Of a stretch of 64,000 nucleotides of DNA, positions 31,587 to 43,213 are shown in pieces. Each line of letters begins with the position of its first letter. Position 1 is the first letter of the stretch. The notes beneath the pieces were generated by a model. The model ran no database searches. It was not told where the DNA came from and saw nothing but the letters and a program-made list of their open reading frames with translations. The translations under genes and the position numbers were made by a program. The stretch spans positions 4,278,001-4,342,000 of the forward strand of contig NZ_CP084876.1 in assembly GCF_020525925.1 (NCBI RefSeq). Direction: 5' to 3'. Origin of the DNA: Klebsiella quasipneumoniae subsp. quasipneumoniae. GTDB taxonomy: Bacteria > Pseudomonadota > Gammaproteobacteria > Enterobacterales > Enterobacteriaceae.

Positions 31587-32873
31587 CCTCCACGCCAGAC
31601 TGACCCCTTCCCCGTCTTTGACTTCACCTTCGTTGGTCACAAACAGATCGTCCGCTGCGGCAATCGGCGTTTCGCCGTAAAACAGCAGCGGCGTGGTGTC
31701 TCGTCGCCACGGAGCAACGCCCAGCTCCTGCCAGATCTTCTTCAGCTTACGGCCGCCATGACGCCCGACGATATGCAGATGGCCGCTGGCGCGAAAGCGG
31801 ACGGTGACTGGCTCATCCGCCGGGGGCGGGCGCAGCCTGCCGCCCGGCTGCAGCACCAGCTCACCAAGACCGTCCGCCAGCCGCAGCGGTTGGCGCCAGT
31901 CTGTCCAGCGCTGGACGCTGTCCGTCTGCCCGGGTACATATCTCACCCAGTACAAGCGCTGCTGAAAACGGCGGACGGTAAATTCCCCCAACCGCAGGCA
32001 GGGGCTGGCATCTTCCCGCGCCAGCGCCACCTCGTGCCAGAGGCGCTCAGGCACCTCGCGGGCCGGCATCGGCGCCTGCTGCCCGGCGAGCCAGCGACGC
32101 AGCAACGCCGCTCGGCGGGGAGAACTCATCGACGTCAGCGGCGCGATAGCCAGCGACCCGTCTTCGGCCACCAGCGACGCCAGCTCCGCCGCCAGCATCT
32201 CGTCCAGCAGCTGCTCCTGCTCGGCGCACAGGCTGGCGCTGCGGGCGACGGCCTCGCTAAAGTGCGGCCAGCGCTCACGCAGCACCGGGATCACCCGCAG
32301 GCGCAGGAAGTTGCGGTCATAGGTATCGTCCTGATTACTCTCATCTTCAATCCACGACAGCTGGTGGGCGAGCGCCCACTGGCGCAGCGATTCCCGGGTT
32401 TCATTGAGGAGAGGACGCAGCAGTCGACTGCCGGCAAAGGGAGACGATGGCGCCATCGCCGACAGGCCGGTCGGACCGCTGCCGCGTTTTAACGCCAGCA
32501 GCAGCGTTTCACACTGATCGTCCTGGTGCTGAGCGGTCACTAACACTTCGCCGGCGCGGAGCGTCTCCTGAAAGGCCTGATAGCGCGCCGCGCGGGCATG
32601 GGCCTCGACGCCCAGGCCGCCCCGGGCTAACGTCACGCGATGCACCGCCAACGGCACCTGCCACTGCTGGCAAATTTGCCGACAATGCGCCACCCAGTCG
32701 TCTGCGTGGGCGCTAAGGCCGTGATGAATATGCACCGCCCGCAGCGTCAGAGAGGGATCCTGTTCCCGCAGCAGCACCAGCTGATGCATAAGAACCGTCG
32801 AGTCCAGACCGCCGCTGAAGGCCACCAGCAGCTGGCGATGGGGATGAAGCGTATGCGCAATGTTAGCCGTCAT
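31572..32873 (-). CDS. tilS: tRNA(Ile)-lysidine synthase TilS
   Basis: TilS converts C34 of the CAU-anticodon tRNA-Ile to lysidine, changing its decoding from AUG to AUA. The PP-loop ATP site FSGGLDST is near residues 18-25, followed by the N-terminal ATPase domain and a C-terminal domain with [18 protein letters not shown] prefer ATG 32873 (433 residues, E. coli 432); ATG 32885 adds four residues and neither has a good ribosome site. It is on the same strand as yaeR upstream. Confidence 0.95.
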   Translation of the reverse strand: MTANIAHTLHPHRQLLVAFSGGLDSTVLMHQLVLLREQDPSLTLRAVHIHHGLSAHADDWVAHCRQICQQWQVPLAVHRVTLARGGLGVEAHARAARYQAFQETLRAGEVLVTAQHQDDQCETLLLALKRGSGPTGLSAMAPSSPFAGSRLLRPLLNETRESLRQWALAHQLSWIEDESNQDDTYDRNFLRLRVIPVLRERWPHFSEAVARSASLCAEQEQLLDEMLAAELASLVAEDGSLAIAPLTSMSSPRRAALLRRWLAGQQAPMPAREVPERLWHEVALAREDASPCLRLGEFTVRRFQQRLYWVRYVPGQTDSVQRWTDWRQPLRLADGLGELVLQPGGRLRPPPADEPVTVRFRASGHLHIVGRHGGRKLKKIWQELGVAPWRRDTTPLLFYGETPIAAADDLFVTNEGEVKDGEGVSLAWRKTGG

Positions 32874-32938
32874 AACCACAAACATACCGAGAAGTGATGG
32901 CCCGGCACGTTACCGGGCCAGGGTCGCGCTGGCAAGGT

Positions 32939-33328
32939 TTACTGCTGATATATTTCCAGCGGCAGGTCGTCCGGATCGCTAAAGAAGGTAAAGCGTTTAC
33001 CGGTAAAGGGATCGACGCGAATCGCTTCGCACTCCACGCCATGCGCCGTCAGGTGCGCCACCGCAGCGTCGATATCATCCACGCTAAAGGCCAGATGACG
33101 CAGCCCGCAGGCTTCCGGACGACTGGGTCGGGCCGGCGGAAACGGGAACGAGAACAGCTCAATCACATACTCGCCGTTGAGCGCCAGATCGCCCTTCCAG
33201 GAGTCACGTTCGGCGCGATAAAACTCGCTTTGCAGCGTAAAGCCCAGAATATCGCAATAGAACGCTTTACTGCGGGCGTAGTCAGTCGCAATGATGGCAA
33301 TATGGTGAACCCGTTTCAAACCCAGCAT
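32939..33328 (-). CDS. yaeR: VOC family protein YaeR (glyoxalase-like)
   Basis: A 129-residue vicinal-oxygen-chelate protein related to glyoxalase I. Metal ligands are expected in VHHIAIIATD near the N-terminus, GLRHLAFSVDD in the middle and LEIYQQ at the end. The reaction is unknown. AAGGAG eight bases before ATG 33328 fixes the start; a TTG two codons earlier is less likely. It lies between ldcC and tilS, as in E. coli. Confidence 0.92.
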   Translation of the reverse strand: MLGLKRVHHIAIIATDYARSKAFYCDILGFTLQSEFYRAERDSWKGDLALNGEYVIELFSFPFPPARPSRPEACGLRHLAFSVDDIDAAVAHLTAHGVECEAIRVDPFTGKRFTFFSDPDDLPLEIYQQ

Positions 33329-33374
33329 GGTCAAACTCCTTCTGTTAAGCCAGCCACGTTACTCGTGCGCGCCG

Positions 33375-35528
33375 TTAACGCGCAAGCCTTTCGTCATTTT
33401 TTAAGACTCGTACCCGATACACGCCGTCCTCATCGCGCTTCGCGCCGTGAATATCGGTCTCAAACCCCGGGTAATGACGTCCTATTGAGCAGAGCATCAG
33501 CAGGAAGTCGAGCACCGCCCGGCTCTCCTCCGTGATCATCTCTCCCGGCATCAGCAGCGGTACGCCCGGCGGATAAGGGAGGATCATGTTGGCCGAAATC
33601 CGGCCCACCAGGTTCTCCAGTTCAATGGTTTCCACCTCACCCTTGATCTGGCGCTGCCAGGCATGATGCGGCGTCATTTTCATTTCCGGCAGGACGTCAA
33701 AGGCGCTGAGCATCAGCTGCGGCAGCTGGTGCTGACGGATCAAGCGGTGGATCCCCTGTGCCAGATCCTGGATCCGCATGTTGCGGTAGAAGTCGGGATC
33801 TTCCGCGTACAGATCCGGCAACATATTTTTCACCCGCAGATTGAGATCGTAGGCGCGCTTAAATTCGGTCAGGCCGCGCAGCAGACCCATCGCCCGGGTT
33901 TTATCGATACCGATGCTAAAGAGGAACAGCAGGTTGTAGGGGCCCGTTTTCTCCACCACCACGCCCCGCTCGTCGAGGAACTTCGCCACCAGCGCCGCCG
34001 GGATCCCCTCTTCATCCATATTCCCCTGCTCGTCCATACCCGGCGTCAGAATGGTGACTTTCACCGGATCGAGGTACATATGATCCGCATCGGCATCTTT
34101 GAAACCGTGCCAGTCATCGCCCGGCGCCACCGGCCAGCACTCGGCTTTATCCACCGCTTCCGGCTGCCAGATATCAAAGAACCAGCCGTCCGACTCCTCG
34201 CGCAGTCGCTGCACCTCTTTGCGGAAATCCAGCGCCCGCTCAATGGAGCGCTGGATCAGGCGCTTACCGGAGTTACCGCGCAGCATCGCCGCCGCGGTCT
34301 CAATCGACGCGACGATGGGATAGCTCGGCGACGTAGAGGTATGCATCATAAAGGCTTCATTAAAGGTCTCTTCATCATAGTTGCCCTTAATGTGGATCAG
34401 CGAGGCCTGCGACAGCGCGGCCAGCATCTTATGCGTCGACTGCGTCTCGAAGATGACTTTTCCGGGGATCCGCTCACCGCTCATGCCGCTTTTCCCCTGA
34501 TATATCGGATGGAAATGGGTATACGGCACCCAGGCGGAATCGAAATGGATCGACGGAACGTCGAGCGTCTCTTTAAGCCAGGTGGTGTTGTAGAGCAGCC
34601 CATCGTAGGTGGAGTTGGTGATCACCGCATGCACGGGCCACTGCGCCCCGCCCGTGTCGCGCACTTTCTGCTGAATACTGTCGCGGGTAAACTCGCGCCG
34701 GGGGATACCGCCGAGGATCCCTAACGCATTGCGGGTCGGCTTCAGCCACAGGGGAACCACATCGCTCATCATCAGCAGGTGGGCCAGCGATTTGTGACAG
34801 TTACGGTCAATCAGCAGGGTACTGCCGGCGGGCGCCGAGTACATACCGACAATTTTATTGGACGTCGAGGTACCGTTGGTCACCATATAGCTTTGCTCGG
34901 CGCCAAAGGCGCGAGCGATATACTCCTCCGCCTCCAGATGAGGGCCGGTATGATCCAGCAGGGAGCCCAGCTCGGTGACCGAAATCGAGACATCCGCCTT
35001 CAGCGTATTCCCGCCAAAGAAATCATAGAACAGGCAGCCCACCGGGCTTTTCTGATAGGCGCTACCGCCCATATGACCCGGCGTACAGAAGGTATATTTC
35101 CCCTCCTGCACATAGTTAAACAGCGCGCGGGTAAATGGCGGGGTGATATTGTCCAGGTACTCGCGGGTATACTGCCCGATGCGGGTGGCGATCTCTTCGG
35201 AGAGTCCCAGCGCATATTCGAAGAACCACAGCGTCATGCGCAGATCCTGACTGCTGACGTCCATCGTCGAGTGGGCGTTAATAAAGGCGTACAGAGGCAG
35301 ATATTCATTGAGCTGGTTAATATCGCTGCACAGATCGACGCTGTACTCATCCCAGTCGAAGATCACGCCGCAGATGCGCGGGTTGTGCTCGATAAACTGC
35401 AGCAGGTCGGCGCTATTTTGCGGCCAGATGGTCTGAAAGCCCTGGCGCTGCAGCGCCGCTTCCAGTTCTTTGATCGGCTCGTCTTTGTGGTAGACGCCGT
35501 GAGGCCCCATGATGGCGATGATATTCAC
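33375..35528 (-). CDS. ldcC: Lysine decarboxylase LdcC
   Basis: LdcC decarboxylates lysine to cadaverine with pyridoxal phosphate. The cofactor Lys is in ETQSTHKMLAAL (about residue 367). An N-terminal wing domain, the fold I core and the C-terminal domain cover 717 residues against 713 in E. coli. I place the start at GTG 35528 because AGGAGGAAAGC precedes it at ideal spacing and the protein then begins VNIIAIMGPHG; the frame is open for another 20 residues upstream with a poor start. Position after accA identifies it as ldcC and not the acid-induced cadA. Confidence 0.95.
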   Translation of the reverse strand: MNIIAIMGPHGVYHKDEPIKELEAALQRQGFQTIWPQNSADLLQFIEHNPRICGVIFDWDEYSVDLCSDINQLNEYLPLYAFINAHSTMDVSSQDLRMTLWFFEYALGLSEEIATRIGQYTREYLDNITPPFTRALFNYVQEGKYTFCTPGHMGGSAYQKSPVGCLFYDFFGGNTLKADVSISVTELGSLLDHTGPHLEAEEYIARAFGAEQSYMVTNGTSTSNKIVGMYSAPAGSTLLIDRNCHKSLAHLLMMSDVVPLWLKPTRNALGILGGIPRREFTRDSIQQKVRDTGGAQWPVHAVITNSTYDGLLYNTTWLKETLDVPSIHFDSAWVPYTHFHPIYQGKSGMSGERIPGKVIFETQSTHKMLAALSQASLIHIKGNYDEETFNEAFMMHTSTSPSYPIVASIETAAAMLRGNSGKRLIQRSIERALDFRKEVQRLREESDGWFFDIWQPEAVDKAECWPVAPGDDWHGFKDADADHMYLDPVKVTILTPGMDEQGNMDEEGIPAALVAKFLDERGVVVEKTGPYNLLFLFSIGIDKTRAMGLLRGLTEFKRAYDLNLRVKNMLPDLYAEDPDFYRNMRIQDLAQGIHRLIRQHQLPQLMLSAFDVLPEMKMTPHHAWQRQIKGEVETIELENLVGRISANMILPYPPGVPLLMPGEMITEESRAVLDFLLMLCSIGRHYPGFETDIHGAKRDEDGVYRVRVLKNDERLAR

Positions 35529-35590
35529 GCTTTCCTCCTGGTATTCACCTAAGTCCAGCATCATAGCAATCCCCTGGGCGCATCGCACAT

Positions 35591-35618
35591 AAAAAAAGGG
35601 CCGGAAAATCCGGCCCTT
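35591..35618 (-). terminator. Terminator after accA
   Basis: On the minus strand AAGGGCCGGA and TCCGGCCCTT form a ten-base stem followed by a T run (35591-35597). It separates accA from ldcC. Confidence 0.9.
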
Positions 35619-35641
35619 AGTGTTTTGCGCTAGCGGAAAAC

Positions 35642-36601
35642 TTAGGCGTAACCGTAGCTCATCAGACGTTGATAGCGGCGGTTCAGCAGCTCTTCTTCGC
35701 TGAGAAGATCGAGATCGGCCAGGTCCGCCAGCAGCTGCGCTTTCAGGCTTGCCGCCATCGCTTCCGGGTTGCGGTGGGCGCCGCCCAGCGGTTCCGGAAC
35801 GATAGAATCGATCAGCTTCAGCTCTTTCAGACGCGGGGCGATAATGCCCATCGCTTCCGCAGCCAGCGGCGCTTTATCCGCGCTCTTCCACAGAATGGAG
35901 GCGCAGCCTTCCGGCGAAATCACCGAATAGGTGCTGTACTGCAGCATATTGACCTTGTCGCCCACGCCAATCGCCAGCGCGCCGCCGGAGCCGCCTTCGC
36001 CGATCACGGTGCAGATAACCGGCACGCTCAGACGCGACATCTCACGCAGGTTGCGGGCAATCGCTTCCGACTGGCCGCGCTCTTCCGCGCCGACGCCCGG
36101 GTAGGCGCCCGGGGTGTCGATAAAGGTGATGATCGGCATTTTAAACCGCTCAGCCATCTCCATCAGGCGCAGCGCTTTGCGGTAGCCTTCCGGGGCCGGC
36201 ATACCAAAGTTGCGACGAATTTTTTCTTTGGTTTCGCGACCTTTCTGGTGGCCGATGATCATCACCGGACGACCGTCAAGACGCGCGATACCGCCGACAA
36301 TCGCTTTATCGTCAGCGAAGGCGCGGTCACCGGCCAGTTCGTCAAATTCGTCGAACGCCAGGCGGACATAATCCAGGGTGTAAGGACGGCGCGGGTGGCG
36401 CGCCAGTTGCGCAACCTGCCATGCACCGAGATCGGCGAAGATTTTGCGCGTCAGCTCTACGCTTTTCTCGCGCAGACGATGCACCTCTTCGTCGATGTTA
36501 ATATCCAGTTTCTCATCCTGACGGCTTACCGCAGTCAGGGAATCGATTTTCGCTTCCAGCTCTGCAATCGGCTGTTCAAAATCTAGGAAATTCAGACTCA
36601 T
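35642..36601 (-). CDS. accA: Acetyl-CoA carboxylase carboxyltransferase alpha subunit
   Basis: AccA with AccD transfers the carboxyl group from carboxybiotin to acetyl-CoA to make malonyl-CoA. The 319 residues match E. coli. Acyl-CoA-binding crotonase-fold segments are visible in [19 protein letters not shown] and [12 protein letters not shown]. It starts twelve bases after dnaE and ends before a strong terminator, closing the long lipid/replication operon. Confidence 0.98.
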   Translation of the reverse strand: MSLNFLDFEQPIAELEAKIDSLTAVSRQDEKLDINIDEEVHRLREKSVELTRKIFADLGAWQVAQLARHPRRPYTLDYVRLAFDEFDELAGDRAFADDKAIVGGIARLDGRPVMIIGHQKGRETKEKIRRNFGMPAPEGYRKALRLMEMAERFKMPIITFIDTPGAYPGVGAEERGQSEAIARNLREMSRLSVPVICTVIGEGGSGGALAIGVGDKVNMLQYSTYSVISPEGCASILWKSADKAPLAAEAMGIIAPRLKELKLIDSIVPEPLGGAHRNPEAMAASLKAQLLADLADLDLLSEEELLNRRYQRLMSYGYA

Positions 36602-36613
36602 AGTATTCCTGTA

Positions 36614-39600
36614 TTAGTCAAACTCCAGTTCCACCTGCTCCGAGCCGATAAGGCCACGCAGATCGTTGAGTAAACGATCGCTCGGAGAGACGCGCCATGT
36701 TGCGCCGAAACGCAACCGCGCGCGTGCATCCGCCCTCTGATAGTAGAGGTGCACTGGAATGGTTCCCGAACGGTGGGGTTCCAGAGACTGACGGAGTCGG
36801 TTTAAAAGCTGGTCATCAATTTGCCTGTCCGTCAGCGAGATAGCAAGCCCGCGAGCATATTTTTCCCGGGCTTCGTCAATGTCCATGACTTCACGGGCGG
36901 TCATTTTAAGCCCCCCGCTAAAGTCATCAAAGCTGACCTGTCCGCTGACGATAAGTATGCGGTCTTTTTCCAGCAACTGCTGATATTTATCCAGCGCGTC
37001 GGTGAATAACATCACTTCCAGCCGCCCGGAACGGTCATCCAGGGTACAGATGCCGATACGATTGCCGCGCTTGGTGACCATTACCCGCGCCGCAATCACC
37101 AGCCCCGCCGCCGTGGTCACTTTTCCACGATCGGTCGGATGCATGTCTTTGAGCCTCACGCCGCCGACGTAGCGCTCAATCTCTTTCAGATACTGGTTAA
37201 TCGGGTGCCCGGTCAGGTACAGCCCCAGGGTCTCCCTTTCACCATCCAGCACCACCTGCTCAGGCCACGGCTGGCAGCTGGCGTAGGACTGTTCAATCTG
37301 CTCAGGCTCTTCCGCCAGCACACCGAACATATCGGCCTGGCCGATGGCCTCGGCTTTGGCGTGCTGATCGGCGGCTTTCAGCGCATCGCCCAGTGAATTC
37401 ATCAGCGCCGCGCGATGCGGACCGAGACGATCGAACGCCCCGGACATAATCAGTTTTTCCAGCACCCGACGGTTGAGCTTTTTAATATCGGTCCGCGCGC
37501 AGAGGTCGAACAGCTCGCGGAAATAACCGCCGTTGTTGCGCGCCTCAATGATCGCTTCGATCGGCCCTTCGCCGACGCCCTTGATGGCGCCGATACCGTA
37601 GACGATCTCGCCGTCGTCGTTGACGTGGAAATGGTACAGGCCGGAGTTAATATCCGGGGGCAAAATTTTCAGCCCCATACGCCAGCATTCGTCCACCAGG
37701 CCAACGACCTTTTCGGTGTTGTCCATATCGGCGGTCATTACCGCCGCCATAAACTCAGCCGGATAGTGCGCCTTAAGCCACAGCGTCTGGTAAGAAACCA
37801 GCGCGTATGCGGCGGAGTGCGATTTGTTAAACCCGTAACCGGCGAATTTCTCCACCAGGTCGAAGATTTTCATCGCCAGCTCGCCATCAACGCCGTTTTT
37901 CTTCGCCCCATCCTCAAAGATAGAACGCTGCTTGGCCATCTCCTCCGGCTTTTTCTTACCCATCGCACGACGCAGCATATCCGCGCCGCCGAGGGTATAT
38001 CCGGACAGCACCTGGGCAATCTGCATGACCTGTTCCTGGTACAGGATGATGCCGTAGGTCGGCTCCAGCACCGGTTTCAGGCTTTCATGCTGCCACTGTA
38101 CGTCCGGATACGAGATCTCTTCGCGGCCGTGCTTACGGTCGATAAAGTTATCTACCATCCCCGACTGCAGCGGGCCCGGGCGGAACAGGGCCACCAGCGC
38201 GATCATATCTTCGAAGCAGTCCGGCTGCAGGCGTTTAATCAGATCTTTCATGCCGCGCGATTCAAGCTGGAAGACCGCGGTGGTTTCCGAGCGCTGCAGC
38301 ATGTCGAAGCTTTTCTTGTCATCCAGCGGGATGGCGGCGATATCCAGCGGCCCTTCGCCGTTCTTCTCACGGCGCTTGTTAATCATCTCCAGCGCCCAGT
38401 TAATGATAGTGAGCGTACGCAGACCGAGGAAGTCGAATTTCACCAGCCCGGCGTATTCCACGTCGTTCTTGTCAAACTGGGTAACCGGATGCAGCCCCTG
38501 CTCATCGCAATACAGCGGGGCGAAGTCGGTGATTTTGGTCGGCGCGATAACCACGCCGCCCGCATGCTTACCGGCGTTTCGCGTCACCCCTTCCAGCTTA
38601 CGCGCCATGTCGATCAGCGCTTTCACTTCTTCGTCCGCCTCGTAGATCTCCGGCAGCTGCGGCTCGGCCTCGAAGGCTTTCGCCAGCGTCATGCCCGGAT
38701 CGGGCGGCACCAGCTTGGAGATGCGGTCGACAAAGCCGTACGGGTGACCCAGCACGCGACCCACGTCGCGGATGACCGCCTTCGCCGCCATGGTACCGAA
38801 GGTGATGATCTGCGATACCGCGTCGCGGCCATACATATCCGCCACGTGCTCGATAACCTGGTCGCGTTTCTCCATGCAGAAGTCGACGTCGAAGTCGGGC
38901 ATCGAAACACGTTCCGGGTTGAGGAAACGTTCGAACAGCAGGTCGAATTCCAGCGGGTCAAGATCGGTGATCTTCAGCGCGTAGGCCACCAGCGAGCCGG
39001 CGCCGGAACCGCGGCCCGGGCCGACCGGCACGCCGTTATCTTTCGACCACTGAATAAACTCCATCACGATCAGGAAGTAGCCGGGGAAGCCCATCTGGTT
39101 GATCACCTGCAGCTCGATATCCAGACGCTCGTCGTATTCTGGCCGGCGCTTCGCGCGCACTTCCGGATCCGGGAAGAGGAATTCCAGCCGCTCTTCCAGA
39201 CCCTCTTTCGATTTCATTACCAGGAAATCTTCCGTGGTCATATCGCCGGTCGGGAACTGCGGCAGGAAATATTCGCCAAGCCGCACGGTGACGTTGCAGC
39301 GTTTGGCGATCTCGACGCTGTTTGCCAGCGCTTCCGGAATATCGGCGAACAGCTCGCACATCTCCTCCTCGCTGCGCATATATTGCTGTGGCGAGTAGTT
39401 GCGCGGCCGTTTCGGGTCGTCGAGGGTGAAGCCGTCGTGAATAGCGACGCGGATTTCATGGGCGTCAAAGTCGCCAGTGTCGAGGAAGCGGACATCGTTG
39501 GTCGCCACCACCGGCAGACCACGCGCTTCCGCCAGCGCCACGGCGGCATGGAGATAACTCTCTTCATCCTGACGACCGGTGCGGATCAGCTCCAGAAAAT

Positions 39601-40096
39601 AGCGATCCGGGAAATGCTCTTCATAGAAGGAGACGCACTGCTCAACCAGCGGCATGTTGCCGCGGATCAGGCTGACGCCGACGTCGCCTTTACGGCCGCC
39701 GGAGAGCAGAATCAGCCCTTCCTGATGTTCCACCAGCCAGTCGCGATCGATCCACGGCCCCAGGGCGCCGTAGCCGCGCTGATAGGCGCGGGAAATCAGC
39801 AGAGTCAGGTTCTGGTAGCCGGTGTTGTTCGCCGCCAGCACGGTCAGCTCGGTAAATTCGTCGCCGAGCAGGTCGCACTGCACGTGGAAATCGGCGCCGA
39901 CAATCGGCTTAATCCCCGCGCCGTGTCCCGTCCCGTAGAACTTCACCAGCCCGCAGAGGTTGGTGAAATCGGTGATCGCCAGCGCTGGCATGCCAAGCGA
40001 GGCCGCCTTCTTGACCAGCGGCCCGGTCTTTGCCAGCCCATCGATCATGGAATAGTCGCTGTGCACCCGCAGGTGTACGAAACGTGGTTCAGCCAT
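36614..40096 (-). CDS. dnaE: DNA polymerase III alpha subunit
   Basis: DnaE is the replicative polymerase. The 1160 residues, equal to E. coli, begin with a PHP domain ([15 protein letters not shown], about residues 10-24), followed by the palm with [13 protein letters not shown] carrying catalytic Asp401 and Asp403, the fingers and the clamp-binding motif near residue 920 (QADMFGV), and end with an OB fold and tau-binding region. It sits between rnhB (17 bases) and accA (12 bases). Confidence 0.98.
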   Translation of the reverse strand: MAEPRFVHLRVHSDYSMIDGLAKTGPLVKKAASLGMPALAITDFTNLCGLVKFYGTGHGAGIKPIVGADFHVQCDLLGDEFTELTVLAANNTGYQNLTLLISRAYQRGYGALGPWIDRDWLVEHQEGLILLSGGRKGDVGVSLIRGNMPLVEQCVSFYEEHFPDRYFLELIRTGRQDEESYLHAAVALAEARGLPVVATNDVRFLDTGDFDAHEIRVAIHDGFTLDDPKRPRNYSPQQYMRSEEEMCELFADIPEALANSVEIAKRCNVTVRLGEYFLPQFPTGDMTTEDFLVMKSKEGLEERLEFLFPDPEVRAKRRPEYDERLDIELQVINQMGFPGYFLIVMEFIQWSKDNGVPVGPGRGSGAGSLVAYALKITDLDPLEFDLLFERFLNPERVSMPDFDVDFCMEKRDQVIEHVADMYGRDAVSQIITFGTMAAKAVIRDVGRVLGHPYGFVDRISKLVPPDPGMTLAKAFEAEPQLPEIYEADEEVKALIDMARKLEGVTRNAGKHAGGVVIAPTKITDFAPLYCDEQGLHPVTQFDKNDVEYAGLVKFDFLGLRTLTIINWALEMINKRREKNGEGPLDIAAIPLDDKKSFDMLQRSETTAVFQLESRGMKDLIKRLQPDCFEDMIALVALFRPGPLQSGMVDNFIDRKHGREEISYPDVQWQHESLKPVLEPTYGIILYQEQVMQIAQVLSGYTLGGADMLRRAMGKKKPEEMAKQRSIFEDGAKKNGVDGELAMKIFDLVEKFAGYGFNKSHSAAYALVSYQTLWLKAHYPAEFMAAVMTADMDNTEKVVGLVDECWRMGLKILPPDINSGLYHFHVNDDGEIVYGIGAIKGVGEGPIEAIIEARNNGGYFRELFDLCARTDIKKLNRRVLEKLIMSGAFDRLGPHRAALMNSLGDALKAADQHAKAEAIGQADMFGVLAEEPEQIEQSYASCQPWPEQVVLDGERETLGLYLTGHPINQYLKEIERYVGGVRLKDMHPTDRGKVTTAAGLVIAARVMVTKRGNRIGICTLDDRSGRLEVMLFTDALDKYQQLLEKDRILIVSGQVSFDDFSGGLKMTAREVMDIDEAREKYARGLAISLTDRQIDDQLLNRLRQSLEPHRSGTIPVHLYYQRADARARLRFGATWRVSPSDRLLNDLRGLIGSEQVELEFD

Positions 40097-40113
40097 CTTT
40101 AGATCCCGGTGAC

Positions 40114-40713
40114 TTAGTTGGACGCCAGGCCCAGGGCACGCTTCACCGGGCCGAAACTGCGCCGGTGATGCTCTGTTGCGCCGTGTTCCTGCAGCTTCTG
40201 CAGGTGTACAGCGGTGGGATAGCCTTTATGCTGGGCAAATCCGTAGTGGGGAAATGCGAGGTCCAGCGTGGCCATTTCGGCGTCACGAGTGACTTTTGCC
40301 AGAATAGACGCTGCGCTGATTTCTGCCACCCGGCTGTCGCCTTTCACCACCGCCAGGGAGGGCATCGGTAGCGACGGACAGCGGTTGCCATCGATCAGAA
40401 CAAACTCGGGCACAATGCTCAGGCCGGCGACGGCGCGCTGCATCGCCAGCATAGTGGCATGCAGGATATTCAGCTCATCGATTTCATGGGGCTCGGCGCG
40501 CCCAAGGCTCCAGCACAGCGCTTTCTCTTTAATCTCATCGAAGAGCGCCAGTCGACGCTTCTCGCTGAGTTTTTTGGAATCATTCAGACCCACAATCGGC
40601 TTCGCCGGATCGAGGATCACCGCCGCGGTCACCACCGCGCCAACCAGGGGGCCACGCCCGACCTCATCGACGCCGGCAACCAGATGGGTATGCGGATAGA
40701 CGAACTCCATCAT
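40114..40713 (-). CDS. rnhB: Ribonuclease HII
   Basis: RNase HII removes single ribonucleotides embedded in DNA and other hybrids. The signature [16 protein letters not shown] (about residues 13-28) supplies the catalytic Asp-Glu pair. The 199-residue product is one longer than E. coli. Its ATG overlaps the lpxB stop by four bases, and dnaE follows after 17 bases. Confidence 0.97.
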   Translation of the reverse strand: MMEFVYPHTHLVAGVDEVGRGPLVGAVVTAAVILDPAKPIVGLNDSKKLSEKRRLALFDEIKEKALCWSLGRAEPHEIDELNILHATMLAMQRAVAGLSIVPEFVLIDGNRCPSLPMPSLAVVKGDSRVAEISAASILAKVTRDAEMATLDLAFPHYGFAQHKGYPTAVHLQKLQEHGATEHHRRSFGPVKRALGLASN

Positions 40714-41861
40714 TGTTTTGCTAACTCCAGTACGGCGTCCGCCGCCTGCTCATCGGCGTTGCAGCGGATCTGCTGATGCAGCGCGCGGAATGTCTCATGC
40801 ATCTCATGGCTGGTTTTGCCATCGGCCAGCAGCGGCTGCAGGGCGGCAGCCAGCGCCTGCGGCTCGCACTCATCCTGCAGCAGCTCTTTAACCAGCTCGC
40901 GCCCGGCCAGCAGGTTCGGCAACGAGACGTAGTCGGTTTTAACCAACCGCTTCGCCAGCCAGAAGGTGAACGGCTTCATGCGATAGCCAACCACCATCGG
41001 GCATTTCGCCAGCATACACTCCAGCGCCGCCGTCCCGGAGGCCAGCAGCGCGGCGTCGCTGGCGATCATCGCATCTCGCGCCTGGCCGTCCAGCATATGC
41101 ACGATCATATCCGGCGCCGTCTCAGCTTTAATTCGCTCAAACTGCTCCCGCCGTTTAGCATTAACCAGCGGCACCACCACCTGCAGATCGGGATAGGTAG
41201 CCCGCAGAAGCTGCGCGGTTTTCAGGAAGTCCGCACTGAGCATTTCGACTTCCGCGCCGCGGCTACCGGGCAACAGCGCCAGGCAACGCACGTCGTGCGG
41301 GATCCCTAACCGGTCGCGCGCGGCGCCTTTGTCAGGATCCAGCGGCATCGCATCCGCCATGGTATGGCCGATAAAGCGGCAGGGAACGTTAAATTTGTCA
41401 TAAAACGCTTTTTCGAAAGGCAGAAAGGCCAGCACCAGATCGGTGGATCTGCCGATTTTGAAAACGCGTTTTTGTCGCCAGGCCCAAACCGATGGGCTGA
41501 CGTAGTGAATGGTTTTGATGCCCTGCTTTTTCAGATTCCCTTCGAGGGTAATATTGAAGTCAGGGGCGTCGATACCGACGAAAACATCGGGACGCAGCTC
41601 GCCGAAGCGGCGGGTCAAATCGGCGCGAATATGGAGTAAGCGACGCAGGCGACCGAGCACTTCAACAATACCCATCACCGCCAGCTCTTCCATTTCGTAC
41701 CAGGCTTCACACCCTTCCGCCTGCATCAGCGGTCCCGCCACGCCGACAAAGCGCGCATTCGGGATGCGTGCTTTGAGGGCGCGGATGAGGCCGGCGCCAA
41801 GAATATCGCCGGAGGTTTCTCCGGCGACCAGGGCAATCGTCAGGGGACGCTGTTCAGCCAT
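40710..41861 (-). CDS. lpxB: Lipid-A-disaccharide synthase
   Basis: LpxB, a GT19 glycosyltransferase, joins UDP-diacyl-GlcN and lipid X to form the lipid A disaccharide on the membrane surface. The 383-residue protein begins with [11 protein letters not shown] (about residues 12-22) and has the [10 protein letters not shown] nucleotide-binding segment. It overlaps lpxA by one base and rnhB by four. Confidence 0.97.
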   Translation of the reverse strand: MAEQRPLTIALVAGETSGDILGAGLIRALKARIPNARFVGVAGPLMQAEGCEAWYEMEELAVMGIVEVLGRLRRLLHIRADLTRRFGELRPDVFVGIDAPDFNITLEGNLKKQGIKTIHYVSPSVWAWRQKRVFKIGRSTDLVLAFLPFEKAFYDKFNVPCRFIGHTMADAMPLDPDKGAARDRLGIPHDVRCLALLPGSRGAEVEMLSADFLKTAQLLRATYPDLQVVVPLVNAKRREQFERIKAETAPDMIVHMLDGQARDAMIASDAALLASGTAALECMLAKCPMVVGYRMKPFTFWLAKRLVKTDYVSLPNLLAGRELVKELLQDECEPQALAAALQPLLADGKTSHEMHETFRALHQQIRCNADEQAADAVLELAKQ

Positions 41862-42649
41862 TAACGAATCAAGCCGCGGGTAGAGCGGGCGAAGAAATCG
41901 ACAAACGGCTGAACTTCAGGATGCTGAGTCGCCAGTTCGGCGATCTCCGGCTTGGCTTCTTCCAGCGTCTTGCCGCTGCGGTACAGCAGTTTATACGCGT
42001 TGCGGATCGCGGTAATCGCTTCCCGGCTGAAGCCGCGGCGTTTCAGACCTTCGATGTTGACGCCGAACGGCGTCGCATGGTTGCCCTGGGCAATCACGAA
42101 CGGCGGAACGTCCTGCGCTACGCCGGAGCAGCCGCCAACCATAACGTGTGAGCCAATGACGCAGAACTGGTGCACCGCAGTCATGCCGCCGATAATGACA
42201 TAATCATCCAGCGAAACATGGCCAGCGAGCGTCGCGTTATTGGCCAGGATGCAGCGATCGCCAAGCGTACAATCGTGCGCCACGTGGGCGTTGATCATCA
42301 GCAGGTTATCGTTGCCCACCTTTGTTAATCCACCGCCCTGTACTGTGCCGCGATGAATGGTGACGCTTTCGCGAATGCGGTTGCGATCGCCAATTTCCAC
42401 CCGGGTTGGTTCGCCAGCATATTTCAGATCCTGGTTAACTTCGCCGATGGAAGCGAACTGATAGATCTCGTTGTCACGGCCGATTTTGGTGTGGCCGTTA
42501 ACGACAACGTGAGACTTCAGTACGGTGCCTTCGCCGATTTCGACGTTGGCGCCAACAATACAAAACGGACCAATGTGGACGTTAGCACCAATCACGGCGC
42601 CTTCTTCAACAATGGCGGTAGGATGAACAAAAGCGGTTTTATCAATCAC
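41861..42649 (-). CDS. lpxA: UDP-N-acetylglucosamine acyltransferase
   Basis: LpxA adds 3-hydroxymyristate to the 3-OH of UDP-GlcNAc, the first step of lipid A synthesis. The 262 residues, as in E. coli, form a left-handed beta-helix of hexapeptide repeats (about residues 8-185) with the catalytic His in NAHVAHDC. It starts three bases after fabZ. Confidence 0.98.
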   Translation of the reverse strand: MIDKTAFVHPTAIVEEGAVIGANVHIGPFCIVGANVEIGEGTVLKSHVVVNGHTKIGRDNEIYQFASIGEVNQDLKYAGEPTRVEIGDRNRIRESVTIHRGTVQGGGLTKVGNDNLLMINAHVAHDCTLGDRCILANNATLAGHVSLDDYVIIGGMTAVHQFCVIGSHVMVGGCSGVAQDVPPFVIAQGNHATPFGVNIEGLKRRGFSREAITAIRNAYKLLYRSGKTLEEAKPEIAELATQHPEVQPFVDFFARSTRGLIR

Positions 42650-42652
42650 GTA

Positions 42653-43108
42653 TCAGGCCTCCCGGCTACGCGCACACATCATCGTCGCTTCGCAAACCAC
42701 TTTACCGTCAACCAGCGCAACGCCTTTGAAACGGGTCAGGCCGCGGCGGGTTTTCTCGAAAGTGACTTCCATAATCATCTGATCGCCTGGTACTACCGGG
42801 CGTTTGAAACGTGCTTCATCGATACCCGCGAAGTAATACAGCTCGCCTGGTTCCAGTTTTCCAACGCTTTTGAATGCCAGAATCCCGGTGGCCTGCGCCA
42901 TTGCTTCCAGAATCAGGACGCCCGGCAAAATCGGCTTACCAGGGAAATGCCCCTGGAAAAACGGCTCGTTTACAGAAACATTTTTTACTGCGCGCAGAAA
43001 ACGACCTTCTTCAAAATCCAGCACGCGGTCTACCAGCAGGAACGGGTAACGGTGAGGCAGAAGTTCCAGAATCTCTTCAATGTGCAGAGTATGAGTGTCA
43101 GTAGTCAA
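42653..43108 (-). CDS. fabZ: 3-hydroxyacyl-ACP dehydratase FabZ
   Basis: FabZ dehydrates 3-hydroxyacyl-ACP in fatty-acid elongation and competes with LpxA for 3-hydroxymyristoyl-ACP. The hot-dog fold motif [20 protein letters not shown] carries the catalytic His and Glu. The start is TTG 43108, preceded by AGGAAGAGTATT, giving the usual 151 residues; E. coli fabZ also starts with TTG. An ATG at 43180 would add 24 residues that look unrelated. The weak start may keep dehydratase levels low. Confidence 0.96.
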   Translation of the reverse strand: MTTDTHTLHIEEILELLPHRYPFLLVDRVLDFEEGRFLRAVKNVSVNEPFFQGHFPGKPILPGVLILEAMAQATGILAFKSVGKLEPGELYYFAGIDEARFKRPVVPGDQMIMEVTFEKTRRGLTRFKGVALVDGKVVCEATMMCARSREA

Positions 43109-43213
43109 AATACTCTTCCTGTCTAAATGTACTAAAAGGCAATAATAACACGGCCTGCGGCAATCTTTTAGCGAATGCAACAGGCCGGAAATGTCATGTG
43201 ACCAAATGATGAA

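Noticed and set aside
37415..40102. 895-codon open frame antisense to dnaE
   Set aside because: It mirrors the dnaE reading frame over nearly its full length; high GC with strong codon bias leaves antisense frames open. There is no domain, ribosome site or independent context.
43046..43080. Sigma-E promoter inside fabZ (GGAACTT on the minus strand)
   Set aside because: The -35-like GGAACTT is present, but no TCTGA-like -10 follows at 15-17 bases.
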